64,000 bases of DNA from Stercorarius parasiticus (lineage: Eukaryota; Chordata; Aves; Charadriiformes; Stercorariidae). Under the pieces are notes generated by a model. The model worked only from the letters and a program-made list of their open reading frames with translations, was not told the origin of the DNA and did no database searches. A program made the position numbers and the translations under genes. Below, piece after piece: positions 1 through 10,249 of the stretch. How positions within the stretch are numbered: the stretch's first letter is position 1; each line of letters begins with the position of its first letter. The stretch covers positions 1 to 64,000 of the forward strand of contig VWZL01000812.1 of NCBI GenBank assembly GCA_013396915.1. The letters run 5' to 3'.

Positions 1-644
1 ATTTGCATTTGGATTTTTCATTTATGAGATAAAATGAAAGTTTCATATTAAGTAAACATATCAGGTATGACTCAATTTCCTAAATATATGACTTCAATTT
101 CATTTTAGGTGCCAGAAAAGTATTTTCTCTGGCCTTCACTTACTGCTGAGGAAGACTGACAATGTCTCTTGGTCATCTCAGCTCCATGAAGATGTCTATG
201 ATACAGAAGGACATTTCAAATGGTACTAATTAGCTTTATCTGTGTAAAAGAAACAAATCTCTAAAGTGGGATTACTTTTGAGATTAGGACTACTACATTT
301 AAGGGTTTATATAGAGATATTTACATGTGTTTGGGAGTCTAAACTTCACTGGACATCTAATCTGTACAGATGATGTAGATTTAAGAGAAATGCAGATGGC
401 CAGCCACTAGTTTTCTAATTTAGGGAGAGTAGTCACATTCTCTAGGCTATAATGACTGCCGATCAATTTTTAATTGTTTTACTGTGGGGTTTAGGCACTT
501 TGCTTATAAGCAGATGCACATGTAGGTATGTTTTTTTTAAGCAGAACTAACGTCGCAGAGGTGACATTGTAAAAGTCTATGGGAAAAATAGACAGACGGT
601 TACACTATCTATTAGATGTTTCTCAGGTTAGATTTATTAGATCC
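1..644. other. Unique AT-rich sequence, no gene seen
   Basis: No open frame of note, RNA gene or recognisable repeat is visible. The base composition is ordinary AT-rich avian intergenic or intronic DNA. The first eight bases match an octamer (POU) site, but such sites are expected by chance in this composition. Confidence 0.6.
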
Positions 645-845
645 TTCCCCTCTGCTCACCACTGGTGAGACACATCTGGGTGCTGTGTCCAGTTCTGGGC
701 TCCCCAGTACAAGAGAGATACATACATGCTGGAGCAAGTCAACAAAGGACCACAAAGATGATGAAAGAACTGGAGCGCATGTCATACAAGGCAAAGATGA
801 GGGGGCTGGGTCTGTTCAGAGTGGAGAAGAGGCTCAGGGTGATCA
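645..845 (+). mobile_element. CR1 LINE fragment, ORF2 C-terminal part
   Basis: The stretch matches the part of CR1 ORF2 just after the reverse-transcriptase core. It contains the segment that normally reads 'CVQFWAP', here seen as DNA close to 'tgtgtccagttctgggctcc', then the 'agaagaggctcagggtgatc' segment that normally encodes the LEKRRLRGD region. Reading frames are broken (frames around 616-855 and 665-907 each cover only part), so it is a dead fragment. Both ends are truncated; the 3' part and tail are missing. It ends where an opposite-strand CR1 piece begins, giving an inverted pair. Family recognition is by eye. Confidence 0.8.
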
Positions 846-1105
846 GCTCTTTTGACCTGCTGTCAATGCTCTGCCTAATGAAGTTCAGGAGGCTGCTTTC
901 CAGCTGATCAGTCTCCAGTCTGTAATGGTGCATGGAGTTATTCCTCCACAGGCGCAGCATCTAGCATTTTGTTTTGTAGGTCTTCATGATATTTCTGTTT
1001 ATCCATTTCCTCAGCTCGTAGAGGTCCCTCTGAATGGGACTTGAGTACAACCTTCTGGGGTACCAACCACTCCTCACACTTTGTCCTCGGTGTTCTTCTT
1101 GATTT
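846..1105 (-). mobile_element. Diverged CR1 LINE fragment, antisense
   Basis: Read on the minus strand, this resembles the CR1 ORF2 segment between the FADD catalytic motif and the conserved tryptophan-rich block. The recognisable parts are the antisense of the 'RDLD' codons near 1020-1035 ('gaggtccctctgaatgg') and the antisense of the stretch before it. It is more diverged than the other CR1 copies in this window and has no usable frame. It directly abuts the plus-strand CR1 piece upstream. It could be a separate insertion or the product of a rearrangement or twin-priming event. Confidence 0.6.
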
Positions 1106-2157
1106 CTATGAAGTATTATACACAATAATAATATGACTGAAATACTTTAAGAGAGAAAAAATACATAGAAAGTGAGGAGAGCTTAAGTAATTTCATTTCT
1201 TTGAAGTCATATTAGTAAATTCTTCGTACAAATAACAAACAGATAATTATTAAATTATTTACTTCAGATCATTGACAAATGGTCTGAATTTGGAAAGTTC
1301 TGTGGTTTATTTCTACACTTGTTTAAACATCAAATACAATTATTCACTTAAGCAATCAAATTATCATCTGATGTTATTTTAAGGGAATAATATGATTCAG
1401 GAGAAGTTTCTTCTTCTCTAGAGAATGATTTAATAGTTACAGAGATTGAAATGTAAGTCCTGTTGTCTAGATGTACACAGATTCAATTACTTTCATATAT
1501 TTTCGAAGAAGAGTATGTATTGGCACTCATCTCTTAGAAATAATTTTAAAATATTTGGGATAAAATAGGTTTCTAAGTTTTATAAACTTACAACTTTTTC
1601 AACATATACTTTTGAAATTTTCTGACAGTACGCATCTCAGTGTGCACACTGTGTACATTAGCTAATACAAGTAAGAAAGGTCCATGAGTATCAATACCAC
1701 TGTCACCTGGAAAAACTGTATCTTAGTCAGCGGCTTGTGATTTGAAATCTCTGTAACCTTACATACTGCACAATCATTTACACTTGTTATAAATAAACAT
1801 AAAATTACTCTTTCATGTTGCAATATTTCACACTCATTCCATCGAATTACATGACAACAAATAGTACAATAGTGTATTAAACTGAGATTATGATGTAGTT
1901 GTAATCATGCTAAATACCTTCTAAAGAAACCATTTTAAAGAGGTACAAAAAAGGAGGACTAACACATTTAATCCAGATTTGAAAGTCTTTATATATTGAT
2001 CTTTTCCCTCTAGTGAAGTTCTTGACTTGTCTCTTGTACTTGGATAGTGAGAGGATTTTAAAGATATTAGAGGGATAGAGAGATTTAGAATTTTAGACGT
2101 ATTTTTAGATAAAAAATATGTTTTTGTAATGCAAAGCAAAATTTGAAGTTAAATAGA
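1106..2157. other. Unique AT-rich sequence, no gene seen
   Basis: AT-rich DNA with no recognised coding, RNA or repeat feature. A 72-codon open frame on the minus strand (1921-2139) has no recognisable motif and is no longer than chance predicts. Confidence 0.6.
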
Positions 2158-2760
2158 TATCGTAATTTAACCCCAGTGGGAAGCTAAGCACCACACAGCC
2201 ATTTGCTCAGTCTTCCCACAGTGGGATGGTGGAAAGATTCAGGAGAGTAAAAGTGAGGAAATTCATGGGTTGACATAAAGACAGTTTTATAGATAAAGTA
2301 AAAGCCACTCATGCAAGCAAAGCAAAACAAGGAATTCATTCACCACTTCCCATCAGCAGGCAGGTGTTCAGACATGTCCAGGAAAGCAGGGCTCCATCAT
2401 GCGTAGTGGTGAAGACAAATTCGGGAAGACAAACGTCATCACTCCAAACATTCCCCACTTCCTTCTTCTTCCCCCAGCTTTATACATTTAGCATGACATC
2501 ATATGGTATGGAATAGCCCTTTGGTTAGTTGGGGTCAGCTGTCCCCGCTCTGTCCCCTCCCAATTTCTTGTGCACTCCCAGCCTACTTGCTGATGAGGTG
2601 GTGTGAGGAGCAGAAAAGACCTTGATGTCATGCAAGCGCTGCTCAGCAATAACTAAAGTACCCCTGTGTTATCAACACAGTTTTCAGCACAAATCCAAAA
2701 CATAGCCCCATACTAGCTACTATGAAGAAAATTAAGTCTATCCCAGCTAAAAACAGTACA
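2158..2760 (-). mobile_element. Solo LTR of an avian endogenous retrovirus (family A)
   Basis: Read on the minus strand, it starts near 2760 with TGTACTG, runs through a conserved 'tagctagtatggggctatg' block, and passes a promoter-like region whose antisense reads 'agctttatacatttag' near 2477-2492 (degraded TATA-type box). It ends near 2158 in the conserved 'gggttaaa...' terminus. This layout and sequence match a common avian LTR of about 0.6 kb, so the copy is close to full length (603 bp). No gag, pol or env sequence flanks it, so it is a solo LTR left by recombination. The terminal CA/TG at the low end has mutated, and I could not find a target duplication. A second, older copy of this family lies at 61204-61720. 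Confidence 0.8.
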
Positions 2761-2827
2761 ACAGTAAAAATATAAATATAACTATAGAAAATTAAAACTA
2801 GTTTAGAGCCTACTCCTGAAGCCGCAC

Positions 2828-3671
2828 TGTGGTGGGTTGACCCTGGCTGGGCACCAGGTGCCCACCAAAGCCTCTCTATCTCTCCCCTTCTCAGCTTGTG
2901 GGTCAAGAAAAGGACAGGGACGTCACTCACCAGTTACCATCACAGGCAAAAAAGACTCAATTCGGAGAAATTAATTTCATTTATTACTAATCAAATCTTA
3001 ATAGGATAATGAGAAATAAAACCAGATCTTACAATACCTTCCCCCCACACTTCCCTTCTTCCTGGACTCAGCTTCATTCCCAATTTCTCTACCTCCTCCA
3101 CCCAAGAGGTGCAGGGGGATGGGGAATGGGGGTTGCGATCAATTCATCACATGTTGTTTCTGCCACCTTCCTCCTCAGGGGGAGTATTCCTCCCACTCCT
3201 CCCCTGCTTCAGCATGGGGTCCCTCCCACAGGACACAGTCCTCCACAAACTTCTGCAATGTGGGTCACTCCCACGGGCTGCAGTTCTTCATGAGCTCCTC
3301 CAGTGTGAGTCCCTCCACAGGGTGCAGTCCTTCAGGAACAGACTGTTCCAGCATGGATTCCCCATGGGGTTACAAGTCCTACCAGAAAACTTGTTCCAGC
3401 ATGGGGTCCTCTATCCATGAATACACAGGTCCTGCGTACCAGAAGCCTTCTCCAGTGTTGGCTTCCCATGGGGTCACAGCCTACTTCAGGCATCCACCTG
3501 CTCCAGCGTGGGCTGCAGGTGGATGGATATCTGCTCCACTGTTAACCTCCATGGGCTGCAGGGTGACAGCCTGCCTCACCATGGTCTTCACCAAAGGCTG
3601 CAGGGGAATCTCTGCTCCAGTGCCTGCAGCACTTCCTCCCTCTCCTTCTTCACTGATCTTGGTGTCTGCAG
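2828..3671 (-). mobile_element. ERVL-like LTR (family B), truncated at an N
   Basis: The low end reads TGTGGTGGGT, the antisense of the ACCCACCACA terminus seen intact at 34911-34920. From there it tracks the antisense of the LTR at 33786-34920: a purine/pyrimidine-rich segment, then repeated units containing 'ctccagcatggggtcc' and 'gggctgcagttcttc' variants (about 3200-3620). Homology stops exactly at the N at 3672, roughly 290 bp short of the U3 start found in the complete copy. The long open frame here (3119-3676) is an accident of the repeat units and has no known domain. ERVL placement is inferred from family resemblance and from the 5-bp target duplications of its relatives. Confidence 0.8.
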
Positions 3672-3672
3672 N
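3672..3672. other. Single-N assembly join
   Basis: A lone N separates ERVL-like LTR sequence from unrelated unique DNA. The LTR stops at this base with no terminal motif, so the N probably stands for an unresolved gap rather than one unknown base. Confidence 0.75.
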
Positions 3673-5896
3673 ATGATTGCATCTAAAGACCATTTATATC
3701 TTGATATCTACAATGCACATGCATATTGATTACTTTGTGTATCAAAACCAGAATTTTAGGGTATTTGCATATAACTGTTAAGCAGCATAAAATCTTCTCT
3801 ATACAGATAGTAGAGGACAGTTTAATTTTCCCCTAGAAGACACAACAATTTTTGGTGTTTATAGGGTAAAGGAAGCTCATTCAGATGATGAAACAAGACA
3901 TGTAAGTTTGTCAGTATATGTAATTAACTAGTAGGACAATATGCCCTCTGATGTAACAGCTTCTCCAGTTACTAAAAAATCACCAAACCCTGTCTGCCTT
4001 TTTCTAAAACAAGTGCCCTCAGTCCACCAGAAGTTACAGTTTCATGAAGAAATCACTTGGCAATTCAGTCTTTCCCATTGAGAATGACATATTGCCAAAG
4101 CACTGCTTCATTCCAGTCATCTCTGTATGGTAAAACACTTCATTGTGCTCCATTACTGATCAGCATAATTCACAGCAGCCATGTGGGTGCTCTGATGACT
4201 GCAGGATACACTGCTCCCCAGCTGCTATGACTAGTAACATGCTCAGCTAGACTACGTATCAGGGACTAAGTAATTAAAAATGGCCAACTTCCTTTGACTT
4301 GGTAAATTAAATTAATTTGGGAAAATGGGAAGAAGTTCACAGCTTGCAAATACATTTTTATCACGAGACTCATTTTTGCTGTCCACCACATGTTGATATC
4401 TCACTGATTCATCAATATTCAGTAAAACTGGCAGAAGAGACTCAGTAATTTTGTCGCCAGAAGTACTGATTCATTTTCTGCAAAGCAACATTCCCAGATG
4501 TATTATTTACTACAGGAATTGCTTTAGGGAATAATTTTAATAATGGCATGACATGCAGCTAGGGGAGTAATATAACTAGTTAGGCAGAAAAAATTTATAT
4601 GCAACAATCCAAAATAATTGTGACTAATGAACAGTACATGTAAGCAAAAATGGGCCTGATTCTCTGTTGCTTGGTAATTATATGTGGCAAGGCTAGCACA
4701 AAAGTGCTTTCCAGCTGGGCCTGGTTTAGATTTCCAGAGGTTAGAAACTAAACAAGACAAGATTATGGAATATTTCCCTCTAACATGGAGAACAGGAGAA
4801 CACACACTGTTCTGAAAGGCTTTCACATTTCTACCGGAGAATGGTAAAGGATGAAAAAAATCTGCTGGTTTTTGCAAGCTTCTTGAAAGACTGTTTTTCA
4901 AAAATCTTGATGATATTTTCTGTTTATGAAACAAGTGACAAACTTAATTAAGTCTCCAATACATGCGTACAAACTACATCACTGCACTAACTTTTGGTGC
5001 CTGCATCTTCCCGATTCAGAATGGAAGTTGAAGGCAAGTTAGACTCCATTTACTCTGCATGAAAAAAAGGCCAAGGATGGCCAACATGCAGAGGTTCAAA
5101 CTTTTCTGGAGAAAGGAATAAAGCATTGGAATATATTTCTGCTGTCAAAGCTGGGCATAAAGAATGCAAGGTTTGAAAGCAAAGCAAACAAGAGTAGACT
5201 TAGGTTTGCAGCTTAGCAATACTAAAGTCTTTCGAAGGTATGGAAATCCTAAACTGTAGTCTCTTCCTCTTGGTTGTGAACAAAATCTACCCTAAACTGT
5301 TACCAGATAAAAACTGAGCTAATACAAGGGAGAACTGTACTGTCCAGTCTCATACGAATGTCTGAATCTTCTGGAGATGCTGTTCTCTTGGCTTCAGAGA
5401 AGACAGGAATAACTACAGCTGTCAGTGTTTGAAGCTGCTAAAGACAGAACTGTCATTGACTGACTTGTCTCAGACAGTTAAAAGCAGAGAAAAAGAGCAA
5501 ATGATCACTGCAGAGCTTCAGAACCTTGACTGTACTTAGCCTGGGGGAAAGTTCATACAGTTGATGAGTCTGTACCATCTATCCCCTGTGGTCAAACAAA
5601 TTAAATCTGAGTTTTATCTGGATGACTGACCTATCTGTTCTGCTCCACTACCAAATTAATTATATTTTTATACAAGCAAAGCCAATCATATCCCACTGAA
5701 ATTAATGAAAATGGTCAGGAACAAAGACTCCTTTGTGCTGTATGATTTCAAAAGGCATCCTTATTGCAGAAACCAAACTAGTAAATTCATATTTTAAACT
5801 GTTTTAGGTATGAAAAGAACCATGTAAGAACTTATCATTCTTATTCACCTTATTATTAAATTATTGTATGAAGAAGACTCCTTTAAAGATGCATCG
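3673..5896. other. Unique sequence, no gene seen
   Basis: About 2.2 kb without a recognisable repeat. The longest frame is 136 codons on the minus strand (4524-4934). It has no recognised domain, no signal peptide, and no splice context that I can support, so I treat it as chance. Confidence 0.55.
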
Positions 5897-7058
5897 TTGT
5901 TTACCTGGACTTTAGTAAGGCCTTTGATAAGGTTTACCACAGCATCCTCCTGGAGAAAATGGCTTCCCATGGGTTGGATAGGAGTACTCTTCACTGGGTA
6001 AAAACTGATTAGAAGGCCGGGCCCAGAGAGTGGTGGTGAATGGAGTTAAATCCAGTTGGTGGCCAGTCACAAGTGGTGTTCCCCAGGGCTCGGTATTGGG
6101 CCCACTTCTCTTTAATATCTTTATCAATGATCTGGACAAGGGGATTGAGTGCACCCTCAGTAAGTTTGTAGATGACACCAAGTTGGTTGGGAGTGTTGAT
6201 CTGCTTGAGGGTAGAAAGGTTTTGCAGAGGGACCTGGACAGGCTGGATCGATGGGCCGAGACCAATGGTATGAGGTTCAACAAGGCCAAGCGCTGGGTTC
6301 TGCACTTGAGTCACAACAACCCCACGCAGCGTTACAAGCTTGGGGAAGAGTGGCTGGAGAGCTGCCTGGCAGAAAAGGATCTGGGGCTGTTGATCAACTG
6401 AAGGCTGAATATGAGCCAGCAGTGTGCCCAGGTGGCCAAGAAAGCCAACAGCATCCTTGCCTGTAGCAGGAATAGTGTGGCTAGCAGGACTAGGGAAGTG
6501 ATTGTCCCCCTGTACTTGGCACTGGTGGGGCCACACCTTGAGTACTGTGTCCAGTTTTGGGCCCCTCACTACAAGAAAGATATTGAAGTGCTGGAGTGTG
6601 TCCAAAGAAGGGCAATGAAGCTGGTGAGGGGTCTGGAGAACAAGTCTTATGAGGAGCAGCTGAGGGAGCTGGGGCTGTTTAGCCTGGAGAAAAGGAGGCT
6701 GAGGGGAGACCTTAATGCTCTCTACAGCTACCTGAAAGGAGGTTCTAGAGAGGTGGGGGTCGGTCTCTTCTCCCAAGTAGCAGGTGATAGGACAAGAGGA
6801 AATGGCCTCAAGCTGCTCCCGGGGAGGTTTAGACTGGATATTAGGAAATATTTTTACACTGAAAGGGTTACCAAACATTGGAACAGGCTGCCCAGGGAAG
6901 TGGTTGATTCACTATCCATGGAGGTATTTAAAAGACGTGTAGATGTAGTGTTTAGCGATACGGTTTAGTGATCTTTTTTTTCAGTGGTAGGTTGGTTGAT
7001 GGTTGGACTAGATGATCTGAAAAGTCCCTTTCAACCTATGCAATTCCATGATTCTATC
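5897..7058 (+). mobile_element. 5'-truncated CR1 LINE with long RT relic and 3' tail
   Basis: This is the 3' 1.16 kb of a CR1 non-LTR retrotransposon. It begins inside the reverse-transcriptase domain ('YLDFSKAFDKV' near 5901), continues through the RT core and the ORF2 C-terminus, and ends after a short 3' UTR containing 'gttggactagatgatct'. The tail carries the CR1 octamer variants ATTCCATG and ATTCTATC (7043-7058). 5' truncation and an octamer tail, with no poly(A), are hallmarks of CR1 retrotransposition by target-primed reverse transcription. Confidence 0.93.
5899..6971 (+). pseudogene. CR1 ORF2 reverse-transcriptase relic
   Basis: Decayed C-terminal half of CR1 ORF2. Visible motifs are FSKAFDKV (RT block, around 5910), [19 protein letters not shown] (RT block 5 region, around 6075), FVDDTKL (the F-x-DD catalytic aspartates, around 6165), then '[13 protein letters not shown]' and '[13 protein letters not shown]' in the C-terminal region. 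There are two kinds of damage. First, a one-base deletion near 6003-6008 shifts the frame, and a TGG tryptophan codon there has become TGA. Second, a single in-frame TGA lies at 6399-6401. Downstream the frame is open to its natural stop near 6970. No endonuclease domain or ORF1 is present. It cannot make an active enzyme. Confidence 0.9.
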
Positions 7059-7182
7059 ATCTTTTCATGTAATCTCATCTATTCTGTTTCTCTTTCCTTT
7101 TCTTTTGTTAGATTGTGCCAGAAGAGATGAAATGAAAATGGAATGGTGTCGCGTTAAAAGGACTGTAGTTTCAATATTTGTC

Positions 7183-7700
7183 TGTCAGAGTCCCAGGACT
7201 TTCACTGATTTACTATCAGAGTCCCAGCAAAGGACTTTCACTGAATCAGATTCACAGATAATCAAAATTAGTTATTTTATTGAGAGCGACAGTTGCAGTT
7301 GATAAATTGTTGTAGTTAGTTGATAAATTCACTAACTACAATAATTCTAATTACTTAAGGTTAATACTGCTAGCAAAAATAACAATAGTACAACAACCCA
7401 GGGTAACATTCACCAGAGGGTGAAAGGCGCAGCGCTTACCCAGAAAGGCATCCCTGCTTGGGGTGGAGGAAGAGAACACAGCTCATCGACTGGTCTGTCA
7501 GGTATCAAGTTTCTTCTCTCCCAATTTAACAGTCATTTTCTCCATCCTTTCATCCCCAAAATTACGAGGTTTCCCTCCCCTAGCCAGTCTTAATTGCTCT
7601 TTGAGCACAGAGACTTCGCCTCATTATTCAAATTCCACAAATGGATAGTACAGAATACCTATTGCTAGAAAACATGTCACTTCCTTAGGTTTTATAGAAC
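7183..7700 (-). mobile_element. Probable avian retroviral LTR fragment (family C)
   Basis: Read on the minus strand, the 3' boundary looks like an LTR end (antisense start TGTCAGAG at 7183). An AATAAA polyadenylation signal lies about 95 bp inside it (antisense TTTATT at 7276-7281). The AT-rich stretch then a GC-richer stretch toward 7450-7600 fits an LTR with R/U5 followed by promoter. An imperfect internal direct repeat (7185-7211 and 7216-7244) sits at the terminus. The upper boundary is uncertain and I found no target duplication. It could instead be some other repeat. Confidence 0.5.
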
Positions 7701-7767
7701 AGATCTATGTTCCTAACTTTAGACATATTTGAAGATCTTCACCTTGATGCCAGAAAGTATGAGCTAT

Positions 7768-9078
7768 AGAATAGAATAGAATAGAATAGGAGTAGAATAG
7801 TTCAGTTGGAAGGGACCTACAACGATCATCTAGTCCAACTGCCTGACCGATTCAGGACTGATCAAAAGTTAAAGCATGTTATCAAGGACGTTGTTCAAAT
7901 GCCTATTAAACACTGACAGGCTTGAAGCATCAACCTCCTCTTGAGGAAGACTGTTCCAGGGTTTGACCACCCTCTTGATAAAGAAATGCTTCCTAATGTC
8001 CACTCTAAATCTCACCTGACGCACCTTTGAGCCACTCCCATGTACCCTGTCACTGGATACAAGGGAGAAGATATCAGCACCTTCCTCTCCACTTCCCCTC
8101 CTCCAGTAACTGTAGCGAGCTATGAGGTCGCCCCTTAGCCTGCTTTTCTCCAAACTAGACAAACCCAAAGTCCTTAGCCGCTCTTCATAGGATGTGCCTT
8201 CCAGCCCTTTCACCAGCTTTGTTGCTCTCCTCTAGACACAGTCAAGGACCTTCACATCCTTTTTAAACTGTGGGGCCCAGAACTGCACGCAGGTTTCAAG
8301 GTGAGGCCACACCAGTGCTGAATGCAGTGCGGTAATCACCTCTGGCTGGTTATACTGTCTTTAATGCACCCCAGGATGTGGTTTGCCTCCTTGGCTGCCA
8401 GGGCACACTGCTGAATCATATTAAGCATGCTGTTGACCAGCACCCCCGGAGCCCTTTCTGCAGGGCTACTCTCCAGCCACACCTCTCCCAANAGACACAG
8501 TCAAGGACCTTCACATCCTTTTTAAACTGTGGGGCCCAGAACTGCACGCAGGTTTCAAGGTGAGGCCACACCAGTGCTGAATGCAGTGCGGTAATCACCT
8601 CTGGCTGGTTATACTGTCTTTAATGCACCCCAGGATGTGGTTTGCCTCCTTGGCTGCCAGGGCACACTGCTGAATCATATTAAGCATGCTGTTGACCAGC
8701 ACCCCCGGAGCCCTTTCTGCAGGGCTACTCTCCAGCCACACCTCTCCCAATTTATGCTCGTGCCCAGCATTACTCCATCCCAGGTGCAGAATCCAGCATT
8801 TGGACTTGTTAAATTTAAACTCATTAATCATTGCCCAGAGCTCTAATCTATCTAGATCCCTCTGCAAGGCTTCCTGTCCCTCAAGAGAGTCAGCAGCACC
8901 TCCCAGTTTCATATCACCAGCAAAATTGCTGCATTCGCCTCCAGCATCCAGATCACTGATTATTGATATTGAACAGAAATGACGCTAGAATAGAACCCTG
9001 AGTAACACTGCTGGTAGCTGGTCACCAGCCAGATGTAGCCCCATTCACCACAACACTTTAAGTCCTGCCAATTCAACA
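7768..9078 (-). mobile_element. 5'-truncated CR1 LINE, with false internal duplication
   Basis: On the minus strand this is the 3' part of a CR1 copy of the same subfamily as the one at 35998-36525. Both share the 'LGWSNAGH(E/K)HKLG' segment and the region before FxDD. The C-terminal relic (7869-8213) shows 'YEERLRTLGLSSLEKSRLRGD' type sequence and a 'RVVKPWNSLPQEEVDAS' segment. The 3' tail is a pentanucleotide array of ATTCT units (antisense tagaatagaatag, 7768-7800), unlike the octamer tail of the copy at 5897-7058. The 5' truncation point near 9078 lies against an LTR. Frames are interrupted. The middle contains an exact duplication around an N that I judge to be an assembly error. Confidence 0.9.
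8234..8750. repeat. Exact 258-bp tandem duplication split by an N (assembly error)
   Basis: Bases 8234-8491 and 8493-8750 are identical by direct reading, both 258 bp, separated only by the N at 8492. The copies share their start (agacacagtcaagg) and end (cacctctcccaa). In related CR1 copies the sequence before 8234 runs continuously through one unit to the sequence after 8750. The simplest reading is two contig ends that overlap by 258 bp and were joined end to end without merging. A real recent duplication is possible but would not explain the N exactly at the junction. Confidence 0.9.
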
Positions 9079-9081
9079 GAG

Positions 9082-9990
9082 TAGTATAGTGAGAAATAAG
9101 AACAAATCCAGAAAACACCTTGTCCCCACCGCATCCCTTCTTCCCAGGTCCAACTTCATTTCCAGTTTCTCTAAATCATCCCCCTGAGCAGTGCAAGGAG
9201 ATGAAGAATGGGGTTGTGGTCATTTCATAACATTTAATCTCAGCTACTTCTTCCTCCTCATGGTCTTCTCCTGCTCTAGCATGGGGTCCCTTCCGCAGGA
9301 GACAGTTTTTCATGAACTTCCCCAATATAGGTCCTTCCCATGGGCTGCAGTTCTTCAAGAATTGCTCCAGCGTGGGTCCTTTCCATGTGGTGCGGTCCTT
9401 CAGTAACACACTGCTTCAGCATGGATCCTCTACAGGGTCACAGTTCCTGTCAGAAAACCTGCTCCTATGTAGATTCCTCTCCCCAGGCCACGGTTCCTAC
9501 CAGGAATCTGCTCCATCATAGAAGCTCCATGGGCTACAGCTTCCTTCAGGGCATCTCTGCCTGCTGCAGCATGGGGTCCTCCACGGACGGCAGTGTGGAT
9601 ATCTGCGCTACCACGGTCCTTCATGGTTACAGAGTGACAACCTGTGTCACCATGGTCCTTATCATGGGTTGCAGGGGAATCTCTGCTCCAGTGCCTGGAG
9701 CACCTCCTCCCCCTACTTCTTCCCCCTACTTCACTGACTTTGCCATCTGCAGGATTTTTTCTCACACATATTCTCACTCCTCTGTCACGCAGATGCTGCA
9801 CAGTATTTTTTACCCTTTCTTAAACAGGTTATCACAGAAGCACTACCAACATCACTGAGGGGCTCAGCTTTGTCCAGAGGCATGTCCATCTTGGAGCTGC
9901 CTAGAATTGGCTCTGTCCTACATAGGGACAGTTTCTAGTGTTTTCTCATAGCCTCCCACTGCCAGCACCTGGGCATGGACACTCATTACA
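9082..9990 (-). mobile_element. ERVL-like LTR (family B), 3' end missing
   Basis: Antisense copy of the same LTR family as 33786-34920. It starts inside the element at 'tagtgagaaataa' (9089), lacks about the last 250 bp of the LTR (its 3' end), and runs to a U3 start at 9990 (sense TGTAATG). The repeated 'catggggtcc'/'gggctgcagttcttcaag' units (about 9275-9680) and the block 'ggaatctctgctccagtgcctgg' (9676-9698) are well preserved. A CR1 5' end lies against the broken side, so either the LTR was deleted there or the CR1 landed beside the break. It has no coding capacity; the long frames across it are accidental. Confidence 0.82.
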
Positions 9991-10249
9991 CCTGAATCAT
10001 TACATTTGAATAAATAATTGGAAAGAGGAGGTAAAAGTTAGCAGCCTTCTCTTGCAGAGGAGTGAGTTTAGCATAGATTTGTGCTGGCAGCAGTTTTTTT
10101 GCGTTCATGTAAATAACCTGAGAAAAAGGATTAGCAGTCAAGTGACAAAGTCTTCAAGAGCATCAAGTTATTCAGTGCAATGAGGACAGGGTTTAACTAT
10201 GAAAATGTGAGGAAGTCCGTAAGAATGTGAATGACTATGTAATAAAATG
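9991..10249. other. Unique spacer
   Basis: Short AT-rich stretch between an LTR and an old LINE remnant, with no recognised feature. Confidence 0.5.

Noticed and set aside
3119..3676. 185-codon frame, and the similar 172-codon frame at 9340-9858
   Set aside because: Both run through the repeated units of the family B LTR in the antisense direction. They have no domain, and the frames differ between copies.
4524..4934. 136-codon minus-strand frame
   Set aside because: No recognisable family or exon boundaries; treated as chance.
6009..6878. 289-codon open frame on the minus strand, the longest in the window
   Set aside because: It is exactly antisense to the CR1 reverse-transcriptase relic, whose sense strand carries the recognisable motifs. 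It is a shadow frame.
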